NCBI GenBank assembly: GCA_017557475.1
Contig: JAFYYO010000104.1
Coordinates: 1 to 8,841 of the forward strand
Reading direction: 5' to 3'
Origin: Bacteroidaceae bacterium
GTDB lineage: Bacteria > Bacteroidota > Bacteroidia > Bacteroidales > Bacteroidaceae
Length of the DNA stretch: 8,841 nt
In this document: positions 6,037-8,841 of the stretch, one piece after another
How positions within the stretch are numbered: position 1 is the first letter of the stretch
Layout: every line of letters begins with the position of its first letter
The notes under the pieces: model-generated
The model's database searches: none
Told to the model about the DNA's origin: nothing
What the model saw: the letters and a program-made list of their open reading frames with translations, nothing else
Position numbers and translations under genes: made by a program

Positions 6037-6945
6037 CTATTTCTTTATAGTGTCGAAGCCTTCACCGAAGACACCTTCCACGTTGCTCATGGAGACGAAT
6101 GCCTGCGGATCGAGGCGTTTGATGAGTTGGAAAATGCTGCGGCTCTCGTATCTCTTGGCCAGGATGAGCAGCACCTGACGCTTCTCCTTGCTGTAGAAGC
6201 CTTCGCCAGAGAGGACGGTCACGCCTCTCTCAAGCTGTGTGTTGACTTCCTCGGCAATCTCTTCATAGTGTTCGCTGATGATGATGAACTGTACACTTTG
6301 TCGTGCAGAGTTGATGACGTAGTCGAGGAATGTGTTGCTGATGAGCATGGTTGCATAGCCAGCGACCACCATCTCGATGTTGTGCTCGATAAGGTAGCTG
6401 GCTCCGATGATGACGATATCAAGCATGAGGAGCATTCGACCAAGCGAGATGTCCCAATACTTGTTGATAGAACTGGCAATGATGTCTGTGCCGCCAGTAC
6501 TTCCTCCTGCAAGGAAGATGGTCGCTAAACCGCCTCCTTCAAGGAAAGCTCCAATGACGCAAGCCATGAACTTCTGCTCGCCCAGGATGTGCATCAGGGT
6601 GCGGGTGCCGTCAGGAGCTATCTCGGTAAGGTGTGTCTGCAAGATGCCGATGGCACTGGAGATGAGCAAGGTGACAATAACAGTGCGTATCAGATAGCGC
6701 CATCCAAGTATGCGCATCGCCATCAGAAGCAGGAACACATTGATGATGAAGTATGTGTTGCCTGCCGGGAAGCCAGTCATATAGAAGAAGATGGTGGAGA
6801 TGCCAGACACGCCGCCACTCACAATCTTATAAGGAAGCAAGAAGCAGGTGTAGCCAATCGTGTAGATGACTGTACCCAAGAGCATTTGCAGATAGTCGCG
6901 CAACAGCTCCCACGGAGATGGTCCTATGATGTCTTTAAACTTCAT
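6037..6945 (-). CDS. YitT family membrane protein with C-terminal DUF2179 domain (second copy)
   Basis: A complete 302-residue protein. The N-terminal two thirds hold the YitT membrane domain, with hydrophobic segments at about 19-38, 42-57, 64-80, 86-103, 126-147, 171-185 and 190-210. Typical motifs are FLLPY (35-39), SGGVSGIS (43-50) and FLAGGSTGGTDIIA (144-157). A soluble DUF2179 domain follows from about 217 (VQFIIIS, GEGFY, DPQAFVS, EGVFGEGFDTIKK). The family lies in the inner membrane, is widespread and has no established transport substrate or enzyme activity. Its start ATG overlaps the TGA of the preceding YitT gene (ATGA), which points to translational coupling. It is a clear paralogue of that neighbour: the two align along their whole length without large gaps and share FLLPY, FLAGGS.GG.DIIA, VQFII and the C-terminal EGV.G.GF..IK. 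Confidence 0.92.
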   Translation of the reverse strand: MKFKDIIGPSPWELLRDYLQMLLGTVIYTIGYTCFLLPYKIVSGGVSGISTIFFYMTGFPAGNTYFIINVFLLLMAMRILGWRYLIRTVIVTLLISSAIGILQTHLTEIAPDGTRTLMHILGEQKFMACVIGAFLEGGGLATIFLAGGSTGGTDIIASSINKYWDISLGRMLLMLDIVIIGASYLIEHNIEMVVAGYATMLISNTFLDYVINSARQSVQFIIISEHYEEIAEEVNTQLERGVTVLSGEGFYSKEKRQVLLILAKRYESRSIFQLIKRLDPQAFVSMSNVEGVFGEGFDTIKK

Positions 6946-7838
6946 GGCTTGATGACATTAAAACCATTACCATAGACGCCTTCGGCTCTGCTTTGCGACA
7001 CAAAGGCTGCAGGGTCGATTTCCCGTATCAGACGAAGAACCGTCAGGCTTTCTCTCTTGTGGGCAATGACGAAGACAACCTTCACATCTTCATGCGTGTA
7101 GTAGCCTTCGCCGTCGAGCACAGTTGCGGAATGGACCGTCTCAGATATGATGCGGTCACAGATTTCCTGATGCTTTCGGGTGAAGATGATGAACTGCACA
7201 TCCTGCCTCGAGCTGTTGATGAGCATATCAATTACGTAAGTGTAGATAGCTAAAGTTACGTATCCGAACACTACCATTCGCCAATCATGGAAGATGGGCC
7301 AGCAAGAGGCAATCACCACGAAATCGAGGTAGAGCAGGATACGGCCGAAGGAGACATTGTGACGCTTGTTGACGAGCGCCGCTATGATGTCCCAACCGCC
7401 CGAACTTCCGCCTGCAAGGAACACCATGCCTATGCCTATGCCGTTCAAGATGGCACCCAATACGCAAGCCATCGAGTCTTGTCCTGGCCCGAGTATCTGC
7501 ATGAGAGTGCCGTCGTCGTTAGTCATCATCTGCCTTCCTATCTCGAGGAAAGACGAGAGGGCAAAGACTGCGTAAGACGTCTTGCCTACGAATTTCCAGC
7601 CGAGAGGCTTGATTGAGATGAGGAGCAGAATGCCGTTGGCGATGAAGATGGCAGCCGACATCGGGAATTTCGTCAGGTAGTAGATGATGGCGAACATACC
7701 TGTCAGACCACCTGTCGTGATGTGATAAGGCAACAGGAACACTGCCCAACCCAAAGCATAAATAGCTATGCCGAGGTTGACGGCGAGGAAGTCCTGCAGG
7801 AATTCCCAGATGCGGCCTTTCTTCAACTTAATGTTCAT
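6942..7838 (-). CDS. YitT family membrane protein with C-terminal DUF2179 domain (first copy)
   Basis: A complete 298-residue protein of the same build as its downstream paralogue. Hydrophobic segments lie at about 18-37, 44-57, 63-79, 86-100, 122-143, 167-181 and 187-206. Motifs are FLLPYHITTGGLTG (34-47) and FLAGGSSGGWDIIA (140-153). A DUF2179 domain follows from about 214 (VQFIIFT, DGEGYYT, DPAAFVS, EGVYGNGFNVIKP). An inner-membrane protein of unknown substrate. Its ATG (7836-7838) shares one base with the leuS stop codon TAA (TAATG), so ribosomes finishing leuS could reinitiate here; no Shine-Dalgarno sequence is needed or seen. The second copy has a Thr at the position after GG (GGTD) where this one has Trp (GGWD), one of few differences inside the shared glycine-rich motif. 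Confidence 0.92.
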   Translation of the reverse strand: MNIKLKKGRIWEFLQDFLAVNLGIAIYALGWAVFLLPYHITTGGLTGMFAIIYYLTKFPMSAAIFIANGILLLISIKPLGWKFVGKTSYAVFALSSFLEIGRQMMTNDDGTLMQILGPGQDSMACVLGAILNGIGIGMVFLAGGSSGGWDIIAALVNKRHNVSFGRILLYLDFVVIASCWPIFHDWRMVVFGYVTLAIYTYVIDMLINSSRQDVQFIIFTRKHQEICDRIISETVHSATVLDGEGYYTHEDVKVVFVIAHKRESLTVLRLIREIDPAAFVSQSRAEGVYGNGFNVIKP

Positions 7839-8841
7839 TAGCAGGGCTTAATGACGATATTGACGATACGCTTAGGTATGGCGATTGTCTTAACGATTTG
7901 CATTCCTTCGAGATACTTGGCTGCTTCGGGTGCAGAGGTAGCGAGTTCGATCATCTGTTCTGGTGTTGCATCGGCAGGGAAGAGCATGTCGAAACGCACT
8001 TTACCATTGAATTGTACACCAAGCTTCACGCTTGTCTCTACGAGATACTTCTCTTCGTACTTCGGCCACTTTGCATCGCAGACACTTCCTTCCTTGCCGA
8101 GTGCTTCCCAAAGCTCTTCTGCGATGTGAGGAGCAAAAGGTGCAATGAGGACGGGAAGCGTTTCGAGGATGCTGCGACTCGTGCACTTCTGCTGACTCAA
8201 CTCGTTGACTGCGACCATGAAGGCCGAGATGCTTGTATTGTAAGAGAACTGCTCGATGTCGCTCGTTACCTTTTTGATGAGTTTATGAAGCGTCTTAAGG
8301 CTGTCGGCAGAGGGTTCGTCGTCATCAGTCACAGCGAGTTCTCCATCCTTATTCCAGTAGAGTGCCCAGAACTTTTTAAGGAATCTGAAGCATCCGTCGA
8401 TGCCGTTTGTGTCCCAAGGCTTCGACTGTTCTACGGGGCCGAGGAACATTTCGTAGAGTCGCAAAGTGTCGGCTCCGTAGTTCTCAACAATCATATCTGG
8501 GTTGACGACATTGTACATCGACTTCGACATCTTCTCGATTGCCCAGCCACAAATGTACTTGCCATCCTCGAGAACGAACTCTGCGGTAGCATATTCGGGA
8601 CTCCAAGCCTTGAAGGCATCAAGGTCGAGGATGTCGTTCTTCACAATGTTGACGTCCACATGAATAGGTGTGACGTCGTACTTGTCCTTGAGTCCGAGGG
8701 AAACGAAAGTGTTGGTTTCCTTGATTCTATAGACGAAGTTCGAGCGACCTTGTATCATGCCTTGGTTGACGAGCTTCTTGAAAGGCTCTTCCTTCTTACT
8801 GATTCCGTAGTCGAAGAGGAACTTGTTCCAGAAGCGGGAAT
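7838..8841 (-). CDS. leuS: Leucyl-tRNA synthetase, C-terminal part (cut by window edge)
   Basis: About 333 codons open to the right edge; the 5' two thirds lie outside the window. Visible sequence begins inside the class I catalytic region ([12 protein letters not shown], then [17 protein letters not shown]). The KMSKS loop, which stabilises the transition state of leucyl-adenylate formation, is intact at 8519-8533. It is followed by [22 protein letters not shown] and the helical anticodon-binding domain ([16 protein letters not shown]), then the small C-terminal domain (VQFNGKVRF, and the end IVNIVIKPC). HIGH and the editing domain are not in view. The protein charges tRNA-Leu in the cytoplasm. 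An internal ATG at 8756-8758 is not a start, since conserved synthetase sequence continues upstream in frame. Its TAA overlaps the ATG of the first yitT gene. Confidence 0.97.
   Translation of the reverse strand, partial: SRFWNKFLFDYGISKKEEPFKKLVNQGMIQGRSNFVYRIKETNTFVSLGLKDKYDVTPIHVDVNIVKNDILDLDAFKAWSPEYATAEFVLEDGKYICGWAIEKMSKSMYNVVNPDMIVENYGADTLRLYEMFLGPVEQSKPWDTNGIDGCFRFLKKFWALYWNKDGELAVTDDDEPSADSLKTLHKLIKKVTSDIEQFSYNTSISAFMVAVNELSQQKCTSRSILETLPVLIAPFAPHIAEELWEALGKEGSVCDAKWPKYEEKYLVETSVKLGVQFNGKVRFDMLFPADATPEQMIELATSAPEAAKYLEGMQIVKTIAIPKRIVNIVIKPC

Noticed and set aside
5335..6528. A 397-codon open frame on the plus strand crossing rdgB, the intergenic gap and half of a yitT gene.
   Set aside because: It is antisense to genes with complete family motifs (RdgB, YitT). 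Its translation has no recognisable domain and its openness follows from the codon use of the genes opposite.

Overview
The window looks like chromosomal DNA from a Bacteroidales bacterium, most likely Prevotella or a close relative. The case rests on a PorZ homologue (a type IX secretion component limited to Bacteroidota), a GH92 exo-mannosidase, two tandem YitT/DUF2179 membrane proteins, a G+C content near 50% over most of the window, and starts that mostly lack a Shine-Dalgarno sequence. The genus is inference; no rRNA or other diagnostic marker is present.

All eight genes lie on the minus strand, so transcription runs from high to low coordinates. The right part (8841 to 5389) is housekeeping: the C-terminal third of leucyl-tRNA synthetase (leuS, cut by the window edge), two YitT-family membrane proteins, and the RdgB/HAM1 nucleotide-pool cleaner. 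leuS and the first yitT share a TAATG stop/start, the two yitT genes share ATGA, and rdgB follows after 42 bases that hold a C/G-tract hairpin.

Between rdgB and porZ is a 258-base intergenic region, the only sizeable one. It contains a 7-bp hairpin and a 22-bp tandem repeat of four clear units plus a degenerate fifth. Each clear unit can form a small hairpin with the same 6-base loop.

The left part (5130 to 1) is an envelope and glycan cluster: porZ (surface beta-propeller protein that presents anionic LPS to the PorU sortase in P. gingivalis), an unusually AT-rich polytopic membrane protein resembling GT-C transferases, a GT2 polyprenyl-phosphate glycosyltransferase with two C-terminal membrane helices, and the N-terminal part of a secreted GH92 alpha-mannosidase cut by the left edge. 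Spacings are 30 bases, 11 bases and a TAATG overlap, so co-transcription is likely. The GT2 plus polytopic-protein pair has the form of a lipid-linked sugar donor synthase with its transferase. The most interesting reading is that this pair decorates a surface glycan connected with PorZ; that link is inference from gene order.

No tRNA, rRNA, CRISPR array, insertion sequence or phage gene was seen.
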